DNA of 44,974 nt from Candidatus Accumulibacter sp. UBA704 (GCA_002304785.1 DBMG01000066.1:28223-73196), one strand, 5' to 3'. Positions 1 through 8,970 are shown, numbered from the stretch's first letter. Notes: generated by a model from the letters alone, not told the origin. Made by a program: numbers and translations.

Positions 1-2502
1 ATCGACATCAACATGGACGAGGCGATGCTCAATTCCGTCGCCGCGATGGACCGCTTCCTCAAGCTGATTGCTTCGGAACCGGACATTTCACGCGTACCGA
101 TCATGCTCGACTCATCGAAGTGGGAAGTCATCGAAGCCGGCCTCAAGTGCATCCAGGGCAAGGGCATCGTTAATTCCATCTCGATGAAGGAAGGCGAAGC
201 CAAATTCATCGAGCAGGCCAAACTCGCGCGCCGCTACGGCGCAGCGGTGATCGTCATGGCCTTCGATGAGCGGGGGCAGGCCGACACCTACGCGCGCAAG
301 ATCGAGATCTGCCGGCGCGCCTACGATCTCCTTGTAAGCATCGGCTTCCCAGCGGAAGACATCATTTTCGACCCGAATATCTTCGCGATTGCCACCGGCA
401 TCGAGGAGCACAACAACTACGCCGTCGATTTCATCGAGGCCTGCCGCTGGATCCGCGCCAACCTGCCGTATGCGCAGATTTCCGGTGGCGTTTCCAACGT
501 CTCTTTCTCGTTCCGCGGCAACGACCCGGTGCGCGAGGCGATCCACACCGTTTTCCTCTACCACGCAGTCAGGGCCGGGCTGTCGATGGGCATCGTCAAC
601 GCCGGCATGGTCGGCATCTACGACGATCTCGATCCGGCGCTGCGCGAAAAGGTCGAAGCGGTGGTGCTCAACGCTTCGCCCGAAGCCGGCGAGGCGCTGG
701 TCGAATTTGCGCAGACCGTGAAAGAAGGCAAGGCCAAGGACGCCGGGCCGGACTTGAGCTGGCGCGAACTGTCGGTCGAGGCGCGCCTTTCCCACGCGCT
801 GGTCAAGGGCATCACCGATTTCGTCGTGGCCGATACGGAAGAATGCCGTGCCGCGCTCGCCGCCGCCGGCAAGCCGCCGCTGGCGGTCATCGAAGGGCCG
901 TTGATGGGCGGCATGAACGTCGTCGGCGACCTGTTCGGTGCCGGCAAGATGTTCCTGCCGCAGGTGGTCAAATCGGCACGCGTCATGAAGCAGGCCGTCG
1001 CGCACCTGATTCCGTACATCGAAGAGGAAAAGCGCCGCACCGGCGCGGCCAGCAAGGGCAGGGTGATCATGGCCACGGTCAAGGGCGACGTGCACGATAT
1101 CGGCAAGAACATCGTCGGCGTGGTGCTCGGCTGCAACGGCTACGACGTCATCGACCTCGGCGTCATGGTCTCCTGCGACAAGATTCTGCACGCGGCGAAG
1201 GAACACGGCGCGCAAGCCATCGGACTGTCGGGCCTGATTACGCCGTCGCTGGAGGAAATGAGCCATGTCGCCGCGGAAATGCAGCGCCAGGGCTTCGACG
1301 TGCCCTTGCTGATAGGCGGAGCGACAACGAGCCGCGCGCATACGGCGATCAAGATTGCGCCCAGTTACGCGGGAACCGTGGTCTATGTACCGGACGCCTC
1401 GCGTGCCGTCGGCGTCGTCACCAAGCTGCTGTCGATCGATCAGGCCGCCGGCTACAAGAACGAGATCGCCGCCGATTACGTGCGCGTTCGCGAACAGCAT
1501 GCGGGCAAGAAAGCCACGCCGCTGGTTTCGCTCGAAGCAGCCCGGCAAAACGCGTTCCGCTGGAACGGGAATAATGCCGGTTACCGTCCGGTCGCCCCGC
1601 GCAAACCCGGCCTGCATGTACTGCGGGAGGTCGATCTGGCAACGCTGGTCGACTACATCGATTGGGGCCCGTTCTTCCAGACCTGGGATCTGGCCGGCAG
1701 TTTCCCGAAGATCCTCGACGACGCCATCGTCGGCGAATCGGCCCGATCGGTCTTCGCCGATGGCAAGGCGATGCTTGAGCAGATCGTCCAGGAAAAGTGG
1801 CTCACCGCCAACGCCGCCTTCGGGCTCTACCCGGCCAACGCCGCAGGCGATGACATCGAGATCTACGCGGATGAAACGCGCAGCCGGGTGCAGATGGTCT
1901 GGCACAACCTGCGCCAGCAGCACGAGCGGCCGACGGGGAAACCGCACTATTGCCTGTCCGACTTCCTTGCCGAAAGAGTTGAAAAAGGCGGCTCACCCGA
2001 CTGGATCGGCGCCTTCGCCGTCACCGCCGGGCTCGGCATCGAGAAGAAACTCGCCGAGTTCGAAGCGGCGCACGACGACTATCGCGCGATCATGCTGAAA
2101 GCGCTGGCCGACCGGCTGGCTGAAGCGTGCGCCGAGTGGTTGCACGCGCAGGTGCGGCGCGATTACTGGGGCTACGTTGCCGAGGAAGCACTGGACAACA
2201 GTGCGCTGATCCGCGAGGAATATAGCGGCATCCGCCCGGCGCCGGGCTACCCGGCCTGCCCGGACCACACAGCGAAGGGCGACCTGTTCCGCCTGCTCGA
2301 CGCTCCGGCCAACGCGGACATGGGCCTGACCGAACACTTCGCCATGACCCCGGCCGCCTCGGTTTCCGGCTTCTACTTCGCCCACCCGCAGGCGCAGTAC
2401 TTCGCGGTCAGCAAGATCGGCCGCGACCAGCTGGAGGACTGGGCGCAACGCACCGGCATGAGCCTTACCGAGGCCGAGCGCTGGCTGGCCCCCGTGTTGT
2501 AG
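1..2502 (+). CDS. metH: Cobalamin-dependent methionine synthase (partial, 5' end missing)
   Basis: MetH transfers the methyl group of methyltetrahydrofolate, via methylcobalamin, to homocysteine to make methionine in the cytoplasm. The reading frame is open from base 1 (it begins IDINMDEAML), so the gene enters from the left. By comparison with the roughly 1,230-residue family, about 400 residues are missing: the homocysteine domain and the start of the pterin domain. What remains is the pterin/folate domain (MLDSSKWEVIEAG, GGVSNVSFSFRG), the cap, the cobalamin domain with the DVHDIG motif whose axial His is encoded at 1093-1095, and the C-terminal reactivation domain with the AdoMet-binding stretch GIRPAPGYPACPDH. 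The stop is TAG at 2500-2502. The gene after it, murB, follows by 16 bp on the same strand, an unusual partner with no obvious metabolic link. Confidence 0.97.
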   Translation: MDINMDEAMLNSVAAMDRFLKLIASEPDISRVPIMLDSSKWEVIEAGLKCIQGKGIVNSISMKEGEAKFIEQAKLARRYGAAVIVMAFDERGQADTYARKIEICRRAYDLLVSIGFPAEDIIFDPNIFAIATGIEEHNNYAVDFIEACRWIRANLPYAQISGGVSNVSFSFRGNDPVREAIHTVFLYHAVRAGLSMGIVNAGMVGIYDDLDPALREKVEAVVLNASPEAGEALVEFAQTVKEGKAKDAGPDLSWRELSVEARLSHALVKGITDFVVADTEECRAALAAAGKPPLAVIEGPLMGGMNVVGDLFGAGKMFLPQVVKSARVMKQAVAHLIPYIEEEKRRTGAASKGRVIMATVKGDVHDIGKNIVGVVLGCNGYDVIDLGVMVSCDKILHAAKEHGAQAIGLSGLITPSLEEMSHVAAEMQRQGFDVPLLIGGATTSRAHTAIKIAPSYAGTVVYVPDASRAVGVVTKLLSIDQAAGYKNEIAADYVRVREQHAGKKATPLVSLEAARQNAFRWNGNNAGYRPVAPRKPGLHVLREVDLATLVDYIDWGPFFQTWDLAGSFPKILDDAIVGESARSVFADGKAMLEQIVQEKWLTANAAFGLYPANAAGDDIEIYADETRSRVQMVWHNLRQQHERPTGKPHYCLSDFLAERVEKGGSPDWIGAFAVTAGLGIEKKLAEFEAAHDDYRAIMLKALADRLAEACAEWLHAQVRRDYWGYVAEEALDNSALIREEYSGIRPAPGYPACPDHTAKGDLFRLLDAPANADMGLTEHFAMTPAASVSGFYFAHPQAQYFAVSKIGRDQLEDWAQRTGMSLTEAERWLAPVL

Positions 2503-2518
2503 CCGGATTTCGACGACG

Positions 2519-3565
2519 ATGTGGCCGGCGAATTTGCCCGATTTTGTCGAGCGCGAGGCCGATCTGGCCCTGCGCAACACCCTGGCCCTGCCGGCTCGTG
2601 CCGCACTTTATGCACGAATCACGGGCGCCGGGCAGCTCGAGGAATTGGCAGATTTCTATGCACCGGGCGATCGCCGGTTCTTCACTCTCGGGGGCGGAAG
2701 CAATCTCGTGCTCAGCGGCGATGTCGACGGCCTCGTGCTGCACATGGCCATTTGCGGTCGCGAGCTGGCCGGGGAGGACGCCGACGCCTGGTACGTGCGC
2801 GCCGGGGCGGGGGAAAACTGGCACGACTTTGTGCAATGGACCCTGGCGCAAAGCTGGCCGGGGCTGGAGAACCTGGCACTGATTCCCGGCACCGTCGGCG
2901 CCGCGCCGATCCAGAACATTGGCGCCTACGGGCTGGAATTGGCCGAACGTTTCCATGCCTTGACTGCGTTCGACATGCAGACCGGAGATATCGTGCGTTT
3001 CGATCGAACCGCCTGCTGCTTCGGCTACCGCGACAGCGTGTTCAAGCATCACGGCTGGCATCTCGACGGACGCTTCGTGATCACCGACGTCACGTTTCGC
3101 TTGCCCAAAGCCTGGGCTCCATTGACGCGCTATGCCGACGTCGCCGCCGAACTCGCGGCTCGGAACATCATCACACCCGACGCCAGGCAGATCGGCGACG
3201 CGGTAGTCGCCGTGCGCCGGCGCAAGCTGCCAGATCCGGCGCAGATACCCAACACCGGCAGCTTCTTCCACAACCCGGTCGTGGAAGCGGCAATTGCCGA
3301 GCGCTTATTGGCATCACACCCCGGACTGCCGCACTACCCGCAGCCCGACGGCCGGCTAAAACTTGCCGCCGGCTGGCTGATCGAGCAGGCTGGCTGGAAA
3401 GGCCGCGATCTCGGACCGGTTGGAATGTATGAGAAGCAAGCGCTGGTGCTGGTCAATCGTGGCGGAGCGACGGGGGCCGATGTAGTGGCCCTGATGAAGG
3501 CCGTGCAGCGCGACGTGGCGGAAAAGTTCGGCGTGGAACTGACGCCGGAACCGGTCTTCCTGTAG
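2519..3565 (+). CDS. murB: UDP-N-acetylenolpyruvoylglucosamine reductase
   Basis: MurB is the cytoplasmic FAD/NADPH enzyme that reduces UDP-GlcNAc-enolpyruvate to UDP-MurNAc, the second committed step of peptidoglycan precursor synthesis. The 348-residue protein has the FAD-domain signatures FTLGGGSNLVL and GAGENWHDFV, then GLENLALIPGTVGAAPIQNIGAYG. The catalytic Arg lies in FGYRDSVFKH, the proton-donor Ser in NTGSFFHNPVV, and the C-terminal Glu in LTPEPVFL. It resembles the type I (E. coli-like) MurB. The ATG at 2519 is the first start before the conserved NTLALPARA region and has no clear Shine-Dalgarno sequence. It runs just after metH and converges on the next gene, with only 7 bp between the two stops. 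Confidence 0.97.
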   Translation: MWPANLPDFVEREADLALRNTLALPARAALYARITGAGQLEELADFYAPGDRRFFTLGGGSNLVLSGDVDGLVLHMAICGRELAGEDADAWYVRAGAGENWHDFVQWTLAQSWPGLENLALIPGTVGAAPIQNIGAYGLELAERFHALTAFDMQTGDIVRFDRTACCFGYRDSVFKHHGWHLDGRFVITDVTFRLPKAWAPLTRYADVAAELAARNIITPDARQIGDAVVAVRRRKLPDPAQIPNTGSFFHNPVVEAAIAERLLASHPGLPHYPQPDGRLKLAAGWLIEQAGWKGRDLGPVGMYEKQALVLVNRGGATGADVVALMKAVQRDVAEKFGVELTPEPVFL

Positions 3566-3572
3566 CCCGCCG

Positions 3573-4487
3573 TCAGCTCGATTCGATGCGCTCGAAGCGG
3601 ACCTGGCCGTACATTTCCGGACTGTTCGTTGCAATCCAGTAGTCCGCCTCGGACTCGGCCCGCTCCCAGGTCGCCGCACGCAAAGGAACGTCCTGCATTT
3701 TTCCGTCGGCCTTTGGCCACAGCAAGGTAAAAATGCGCACCCCGCCGCGTTCCTGGAAACGAATCTGGCGCTCCCAATGCGGCGGTTGCCGCTGCAAGGT
3801 CGAGAAAAACGAATCCACCCGCAAGCGGAACAAGGGCCCCATGCCGCGATGCTGGACGATGTATTCACGATCTTTCGCCACCTGCTCGACGATTTGCCAT
3901 TCTGCGCAACCCTCGACAATCGCCCCCGTCGCCACTCCTTGGTCGTCGCTGACGATTTCCGCGTCCACCGCATGCTCGTCCGCCGCTCCATCGAGCAGAT
4001 CGTGCCAGGGCAACCCCTTTCGGGTCGGGGGCGGGAAAGGAAGTGGGCGCTTACCGCAGCGAATTCGCGCAAACAGCGAAGACTTCAGCACATCCTCCAG
4101 CCCGATCAAGGGAAAGGCCGTGCGCGGTTTCGACGGAAAGCTGCCCGCCCCCATGTAACCGACGTCCCAAAGTGTTTTCAGCCACTCGGCGGCATCCAGG
4201 GCGACTTGTGCCAACTGCACGTCGAGATCCCCACCGTCCTCGGCTGGAACAGGTTCGGAGGCATGGTTCTCCAGCAGTTCGGCTTCATGCATCCGCGCCC
4301 GCAGGCATTCCTGGAAGAGCTGGCCGACCCATTCGGCTTCGGCAGACGGCAAGCGGTCGATGCGTTCGGCAAGGATCATCAGTTCATCTGCGTCGAGAGG
4401 AGTGGTTTCGTCGTGCATCCTGGCCTCGCAAGCGTGTTGGTTTTTCCCTGAAACAAGCAGTTTAACCATAACGCGCTCGCCTGACAC
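3573..4487 (-). CDS. Conserved hypothetical protein, acidic, no recognised domain
   Basis: I do not recognise this family. The frame encodes 304 residues from the outermost ATG. It is soluble-looking, without signal peptide or membrane segment. The N-terminal third is acidic and helical (DADELMILAERIDRLPSAEAEW); the C-terminal half contains mixed beta-like segments (GVRIFTLLWPKADG, YWIATNSPEMYGQVRFERIE). Three starts are possible: 4487, 4469 and 4418. The last (MHDETTPLD) is preceded by GAGG with a 5-base gap, the best ribosome-binding site, and would give 281 residues. The gene is convergent with murB and divergent from the CDF transporter. Coding is supported by the long uninterrupted frame and by the absence of a competing real gene on the other strand. 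Function is unknown. Confidence 0.72.
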   Translation of the reverse strand: MSGERVMVKLLVSGKNQHACEARMHDETTPLDADELMILAERIDRLPSAEAEWVGQLFQECLRARMHEAELLENHASEPVPAEDGGDLDVQLAQVALDAAEWLKTLWDVGYMGAGSFPSKPRTAFPLIGLEDVLKSSLFARIRCGKRPLPFPPPTRKGLPWHDLLDGAADEHAVDAEIVSDDQGVATGAIVEGCAEWQIVEQVAKDREYIVQHRGMGPLFRLRVDSFFSTLQRQPPHWERQIRFQERGGVRIFTLLWPKADGKMQDVPLRAATWERAESEADYWIATNSPEMYGQVRFERIESS

Positions 4488-4557
4488 GGCGGCCAGCGTG
4501 AAGGACTGCCAGGTTCCCGCTTTTGGCAGTTCTTCTTGCGCCTGCCATAATTAGCGG

Positions 4558-5457
4558 ATGACAACACCTTCGCTAAAGCGTTTTGCCTGGTTATCCATCT
4601 TTGCGGCCGTGTGCACCATCGCTCTGAAAGCGGTCGCGTGGAGGTTGACTGGCTCGGTCGGGCTGCTCTCCGACGCTCTCGAATCCATCGTCAATCTCGC
4701 CGGGGCCATGATGGCACTGGCCATGTTGACGATCGCCGAGCAACCCGCCGACGATCGGCATGCCTATGGACACGGAAAGGCGGAGTACTTCTCCGGCGGC
4801 TTCGAGGGTTTTTTGATTCTCCTGGCGGCAGCGGCCATCGGCGTGTCCGCCGTAGAACGCCTGCTCGACCCACAACCATTGTCAGACGTGGGAATCGGTC
4901 TCGCCGTTTCGGTCGTCGCCTCGGCGGTCAATTTCGCTACCGCCCGCATCCTGCTTGCCGCTGGACAGGAACACCGGTCGTTGACCCTCGAAGCGGACGC
5001 CCATCACCTGATGACCGACGTATGGACTTCGGCCGGTGTCATCTTCGGCGTCGGTGCCGTCGCCCTGACCGGCTGGCTCTGGCTCGACCCCTTGATCGCC
5101 CTTCTGGTCGCCGCCAATATCGTGTGGACCGGCTGGAAGCTGGTGCATCGTTCGACGTCGGGTCTGATGGATGGCGCCTTGCCGCCCGAGGATCACGCTC
5201 AGGTCGTGGCCATCCTGTCGCGTTACCGCGACGAAGGAATAGACCATCACGCGCTGCGCACGCGCGAGTCGGGCGCACGCCGTTTCGTCGAATTCCATGT
5301 ATTGGTTCCCGGCGCCTGGTCCGTGCGCAAAGGACACAATCTGGCGGAGCGTATGGAAAGTGAAATTCGCGCGGCGCTGCCGCGTACCACCGTCATCACC
5401 CATCTGGAACCGCTGGAAGACCCGGTTTCCCATGAGGACATCGCGCTTGACCGGTAA
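4558..5457 (+). CDS. Cation diffusion facilitator (CDF) family metal exporter
   Basis: CDF proteins are inner-membrane metal/proton antiporters that move Zn, Fe, Mn or similar divalent cations out of the cytoplasm. The 299-residue length and layout fit: about six membrane helices, then a cytoplasmic C-terminal domain (from about residue 205, VVAILSRYRDEGIDHHALRTRE). Metal-site residues visible are D39 in SDALES (TM2), the DDRHAYGHGKAE loop at 65-76, and H150/D154 in ADAHHLMTD (TM5). The TM2 motif is D-x-x-E-S instead of the usual (H/D)xxxD, so position 43 is Ser. Metal specificity cannot be assigned from this. The stop overlaps the start of the following nuclease gene by 26 bp, which suggests co-translation. 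Confidence 0.93.
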   Translation: MTTPSLKRFAWLSIFAAVCTIALKAVAWRLTGSVGLLSDALESIVNLAGAMMALAMLTIAEQPADDRHAYGHGKAEYFSGGFEGFLILLAAAAIGVSAVERLLDPQPLSDVGIGLAVSVVASAVNFATARILLAAGQEHRSLTLEADAHHLMTDVWTSAGVIFGVGAVALTGWLWLDPLIALLVAANIVWTGWKLVHRSTSGLMDGALPPEDHAQVVAILSRYRDEGIDHHALRTRESGARRFVEFHVLVPGAWSVRKGHNLAERMESEIRAALPRTTVITHLEPLEDPVSHEDIALDR

Positions 5458-6418
5458 CCCCGCTTGTTTCTGCAGGATCTTCTCGCTGCTCGCGGCGCTG
5501 GCTGCCCTTGCCCCGTCATCGGCTCAGGCCTGGAATGCCGCCGGACACCGGCTGGTCGCGGCGATTGCCTGGGAACATCTGCGTGCTGACGTGCGCGACG
5601 AAGTCACCCTGCTGTTGCGGCAGCATCCCGATCACGGTCGGTGGGCGAAGAGAGCAGGAGAGGAAGACAGCGACCGAAGAATCTTCATCGAGGCGTCGAC
5701 CTGGCCGGACGAGATACGCAACGACAAGCGCTTCTACTCGGCAGGCAATGGCGACGCGACGCCGACTCTGCCCGGATTTCCCGATATGGAACGCCGGCGC
5801 AGCTGGCACTACGTGAATATTCCACTCAACGCCACTCCGGATGCAACGCCGCTTTCCGGGCAGATCGACAAGCAACTGGTGGCGCAGGCCAAGACACTCG
5901 GGACTCCGGATGCGGATGCTGAACGCACCTACGCCTTGCCGTGGCTCATTCATCTGGTTGGCGACGCGCACCAGCCGCTGCATACGAGCATCCGCCTCGA
6001 CAGCAGCGGAAAGTGGGACAAGTTAGGTAACGGCCTAGAGGTGCACAACCCGTTCAATTCACGCAAGCCGGTTTCGACACTGCACGCCTTCTGGGACGAT
6101 TTGCCGGGACCGCCTTGGTTGCGCGGGGACAAGCTGGACCAGGCCAGCCGGGTATTGATAAGTGCCCATCCGCGCCCGGCCCATTCCTCCGGATCCACTT
6201 CAAGCCATCGCTGGATCGAGGAAAGCTGGCTGATCGCGCGCGACAGCGCCTATCCGCCGGGAAATGACAGAACACCAGACACGATACCGACGATCACCGA
6301 GGCCTTCTTCGAAAAGAGCCGGGAGATCGCCGACCGGCGCGTCGCGCAGGCGGGCTACCACCTGGCCGACCTGCTCAATCAGTCGATCAAGGCTAAACGG
6401 CAGGCCGGTCAGCGATAA
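5432..6418 (+). CDS. S1/P1-type secreted zinc nuclease
   Basis: S1/P1 nucleases use three zinc ions to cleave single-stranded DNA/RNA and 3'-nucleotides. The ATG at 5432 gives 328 residues beginning with a signal peptide (hydrophobic IFSLLAALAALAP, then AQA). Predicted cleavage after A33 would leave W34 as the mature N terminus. This matches the family, where the N-terminal Trp binds zinc and a His follows five residues later (H39 in WNAAGH). Other ligand motifs are in place: STWPDEI, WHYVNI, LIHLVGDAHQPLH and LHAFWDD. The protein should act in the periplasm or outside the cell. A longer in-frame start at 5297 would place the signal peptide internally and is rejected. The gene starts inside the CDF gene and its stop overlaps the convergent htpX stop by 10 bp. 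Confidence 0.93.
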   Translation: MRTSRLTGNPACFCRIFSLLAALAALAPSSAQAWNAAGHRLVAAIAWEHLRADVRDEVTLLLRQHPDHGRWAKRAGEEDSDRRIFIEASTWPDEIRNDKRFYSAGNGDATPTLPGFPDMERRRSWHYVNIPLNATPDATPLSGQIDKQLVAQAKTLGTPDADAERTYALPWLIHLVGDAHQPLHTSIRLDSSGKWDKLGNGLEVHNPFNSRKPVSTLHAFWDDLPGPPWLRGDKLDQASRVLISAHPRPAHSSGSTSSHRWIEESWLIARDSAYPPGNDRTPDTIPTITEAFFEKSREIADRRVAQAGYHLADLLNQSIKAKRQAGQR

Positions 6419-7263
6419 CCGACAGCCAATGCCCGCAAACGAGCCACCCGCTCCTCGGTGGCGGGGTGCGTGCTGAACAACCCGGCGATGCCGCCGCCGG
6501 ACAGCGGGTTCATGATCATCATCTGCGCCGTGGCCGGATGCTCTTCTGCCACCTGCATCGGTATCCCGCGCGCGTAGCGGTCGATCTTGGTCAGCGCGTC
6601 GGCCAGCGCATTCGCATCACCGCTGATCTCGGCACCACCACGGTCGGCCTCGAATTCGCGCGAGCGCGAGATGGCCATCTGGATCAGCGAGGCCGCGAGG
6701 GGGGCAAGCAGGGCGACCAGAATGGTGGCGACGGGGTTGGCCGGACGCCCCTCGGAATCGCGGCCGCCGAAGAACATCGCGAAGTTGGCCAGTGCCGAAA
6801 TAGCCCCAGCCATCGTCGCCGAGATCGTTGAAATCAGGATGTCGCGATGCCGGACGTGCGCCAGTTCGTGCGCCATCACACCGCGAATCTCGCGCGCCGA
6901 GAGCAGGTTGAGTATGCCTGTCGTTGCCGCCACGGCGGCGTTTTCCGGATTGCGCCCGGTGGCAAAGGCGTTGGGCTGGGCTTCGTCGATCAGGTACACA
7001 CGCGGCATCGGCAGACCGGCACGCTGCGCCAGATCCCGCACCATGGAGTAGAACTGGGGCGCCGAGGCTTCATCGACCTCCCGCGCGTTATACATGCGCA
7101 GCACCATCTTGTCGGAAAACCAGTAGGCGAAAAAATTCATCGCCCCGCCGAAGATCAGCGCCATGATCATTCCGTTGGCGCCGCCCAGATAAGCACCGAT
7201 GACACCGAACAAGGCCACTATGGCCGCCATCAGGACAGTCGTCTTTAGCCAGTTGCCAAGCAT
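6409..7263 (-). CDS. htpX: Membrane zinc metalloprotease HtpX
   Basis: HtpX is an inner-membrane M48 protease that helps degrade damaged or misfolded membrane proteins. The 284-residue protein has two N-terminal membrane helices (about 8-27 and 31-48), the zinc motif HELAH at 132-136, further hydrophobic segments after it (about 145-195), and the third zinc ligand in SREFEADRGGAEI. The segment QPNAFATGRNPENAAVAATTG is typical of the family. The ATG at 7263 has AAGGAG about 9 bases upstream. It lies on the same strand as fmt and def, but a 79-bp gap with a hairpin separates it from fmt, so it may have its own promoter. Confidence 0.97.
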   Translation of the reverse strand: MLGNWLKTTVLMAAIVALFGVIGAYLGGANGMIMALIFGGAMNFFAYWFSDKMVLRMYNAREVDEASAPQFYSMVRDLAQRAGLPMPRVYLIDEAQPNAFATGRNPENAAVAATTGILNLLSAREIRGVMAHELAHVRHRDILISTISATMAGAISALANFAMFFGGRDSEGRPANPVATILVALLAPLAASLIQMAISRSREFEADRGGAEISGDANALADALTKIDRYARGIPMQVAEEHPATAQMMIMNPLSGGGIAGLFSTHPATEERVARLRALAVGYR

Positions 7264-7295
7264 TGTCGCAGTCTCCTTACGGTTGCGGAACTAAC

Positions 7296-7312
7296 GCGGA
7301 ACCACGTTCCGC
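7296..7312 (-). terminator. Hairpin between fmt and htpX
   Basis: A perfect 7-bp stem (GCGGAAC / GTTCCGC) with a 3-base loop lies 31 bp downstream of the fmt stop. On the minus strand there is no proper U-run after it, so it is a weak intrinsic terminator candidate or an mRNA-stabilising hairpin. Confidence 0.35.
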
Positions 7313-7343
7313 CTGCCTTTAGATTGGGAATACCGCCGAGAAT

Positions 7344-8267
7344 TCAAGAGGGCAGGGTAAATACCGCCCCCGGAGCGATCGGATTTCCTGCGAGGAACTG
7401 CGCTGCCGGCAAACGCTTGCCGCCGGCTTTCTGCAATTCGGTAAGGCGCAGACCGCCATCGCCGCAGGCCACGATAATGCCTTTCCGTTCGACCGATAAG
7501 ATGGTTCCCGGCGTTGCCGCCGCGGCAACCATCTCGGCTCGCCAGACCTTGACCGCCACGCCGTCAAGCGACCCCAACGCTCCCGGAAACGGATTGAAGG
7601 CCCGTATCTGGCGTTCAAGTTGCACTGCCGGCAACCGCCAATCGAGTTGCGCCTCGGCCTTGTCGATCTTGGCGGCGTAAGTCAGCCCGTCTTCGGATTG
7701 TGGAACCGCGTCGATCGGAAGCTTGGCGAGCGTATCAACGACCAGCCGCGCGCCCAACTCGGCCAGCTTATCGTGCAAGGTTCCCGCGGTATCTTCAGCT
7801 GAGATCGGCACGCGCCCCGACAGCAGCACGGGCCCGGTATCGAGCCCGGCGTCCATCTGCATGATGCACACACCGCTCTCCGCATCGCCGGCCAGTATGG
7901 CGCGCTGGATCGGAGCCGCGCCTCTCCAGCGCGGCAACAGCGAGGCGTGAATGTTAATGCAACCAAAGCGCGGCATGTCGAGCACCGCCTGCGGCAAAAT
8001 CAGGCCATAGGCCGCCACAATCATGGCGTCGGCCTGCACGGCACGCACACGTTCCTGAGCTGCCGGATCCTTCAGCGTAAGAGGCTGGAATACGTCGATT
8101 CCCGACGCCTCCGCCGCTTCCTTGACCGGTGACGAGCGAAGCGTCATTCCTCTTCCGGAAGGCCGATCAGGCTGAGTAAGCACCAACTCCACGCGATGAC
8201 CGGCGGCAAGAATCGCGTTCAGGGACAGCGCCGCGAAGTCGGGCGTCCCGGCAAAAATGAGTTTCAT
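7344..8267 (-). CDS. fmt: Methionyl-tRNA formyltransferase
   Basis: Fmt formylates the amino group of Met-tRNAfMet with 10-formyltetrahydrofolate so that it can initiate translation. The 307-residue protein starts MKLIFAGTPDFA and carries the formyltransferase core. Catalytic residues N105, H107 and D143 are present (in INIHASLLPRWRGAAPIQRA and MDAGLDTGP), followed by a C-terminal OB-like domain. Its ATG overlaps the def stop by 4 bp (ATGA), so the two should be translationally coupled. The def-fmt pair is conserved: Def removes the formyl group that Fmt adds. Confidence 0.98.
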   Translation of the reverse strand: MKLIFAGTPDFAALSLNAILAAGHRVELVLTQPDRPSGRGMTLRSSPVKEAAEASGIDVFQPLTLKDPAAQERVRAVQADAMIVAAYGLILPQAVLDMPRFGCINIHASLLPRWRGAAPIQRAILAGDAESGVCIMQMDAGLDTGPVLLSGRVPISAEDTAGTLHDKLAELGARLVVDTLAKLPIDAVPQSEDGLTYAAKIDKAEAQLDWRLPAVQLERQIRAFNPFPGALGSLDGVAVKVWRAEMVAAAATPGTILSVERKGIIVACGDGGLRLTELQKAGGKRLPAAQFLAGNPIAPGAVFTLPS

Positions 8268-8767
8268 GCGGTAATTTTCGCTTGTTTGGCCAACTTGGCC
8301 TTGATGCGGGTCTGCTTGAGCAGGGACAGGTGCTCGACGAACACCTTGCCGTCCAGATGGTCGATCTCGTGCTGAAGGCAGACGGCCAGCAACCCGTCCG
8401 CGTCGATCGTCCTCTCGACCCCTTCGAGGTCAAGATAGCGCACGACAACGGATTCGGCACGTTCGACCTTGTCGTATATGCCGGGAACCGACAGGCAACC
8501 TTCCTCGCACACTTGCGTGCCTTGGCTTTCCACGATTTCCGGATTGATCAGGGTCAGGAGTTGATCGTGCGTCTCCGAGGTGTCGATCACGATGAGTCGC
8601 ACGTGGACATCCACCTGTGTAGCCGCCAACCCGATTCCGGGTGCCTCATACATTGTCTCAGCCATATCGCGCGCCAGACGTTTTATGCTAGCGTCAATAT
8701 TATGAACCGGTGCGGCAACCTTTTTCAGACGCGGATCGGGAAAGCGGAGAATTGGAAGTAAGGCCAT
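8264..8767 (-). CDS. def: Peptide deformylase
   Basis: Def is the metal-dependent hydrolase that removes the formyl group from the N terminus of nascent proteins. The 167-residue protein shows all three family motifs: GIGLAATQ (44-51), EGCLSVPG (89-96, ligand C91) and HEIDH (133-137, two His ligands and the catalytic Glu). It is the first gene of the def-fmt pair and is divergent from the LysM gene across a 203-bp gap. The sequence just before the ATG at 8767 is AT-rich without a clear Shine-Dalgarno sequence. Confidence 0.98.
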   Translation of the reverse strand: MALLPILRFPDPRLKKVAAPVHNIDASIKRLARDMAETMYEAPGIGLAATQVDVHVRLIVIDTSETHDQLLTLINPEIVESQGTQVCEEGCLSVPGIYDKVERAESVVVRYLDLEGVERTIDADGLLAVCLQHEIDHLDGKVFVEHLSLLKQTRIKAKLAKQAKITA

Positions 8768-8826
8768 AAAATGCTTGATCGAAGAAGTAATTACGTGCAG
8801 AATCTAATGCAACATCTACAAATACA

Positions 8827-8841
8827 GCGCAATATTTGCGC
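8827..8841. promoter_or_regulatory. Palindrome in the def/LysM divergent intergenic region
   Basis: GCGCAA-TAT-TTGCGC is a perfect 6-bp inverted repeat around a 3-base centre, flanked by ATAC on the left and GTAT on the right. It lies about 60 bp upstream of def and about 130 bp upstream of the LysM gene. It could be an operator or a small hairpin; I cannot name a regulator. Confidence 0.3.
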
Positions 8842-8970
8842 ATTGTATGCGATGTCGGCGGCAGACAGCGATCAGCGATACAACCAGCAGAACGCCCTGC
8901 CGTTCGCCGCCACTGGATTGCCGCAGGCAACAACAGCGTGCTGATTGCTCGTTCGTATGAGGATAACACG

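Noticed and set aside
112..1947. Long minus-strand open frame (611 codons) opposite metH
   Set aside because: High GC produces long antisense frames. The product is rich in Arg, Asp and His with no domain, and the plus strand has an unmistakable MetH.
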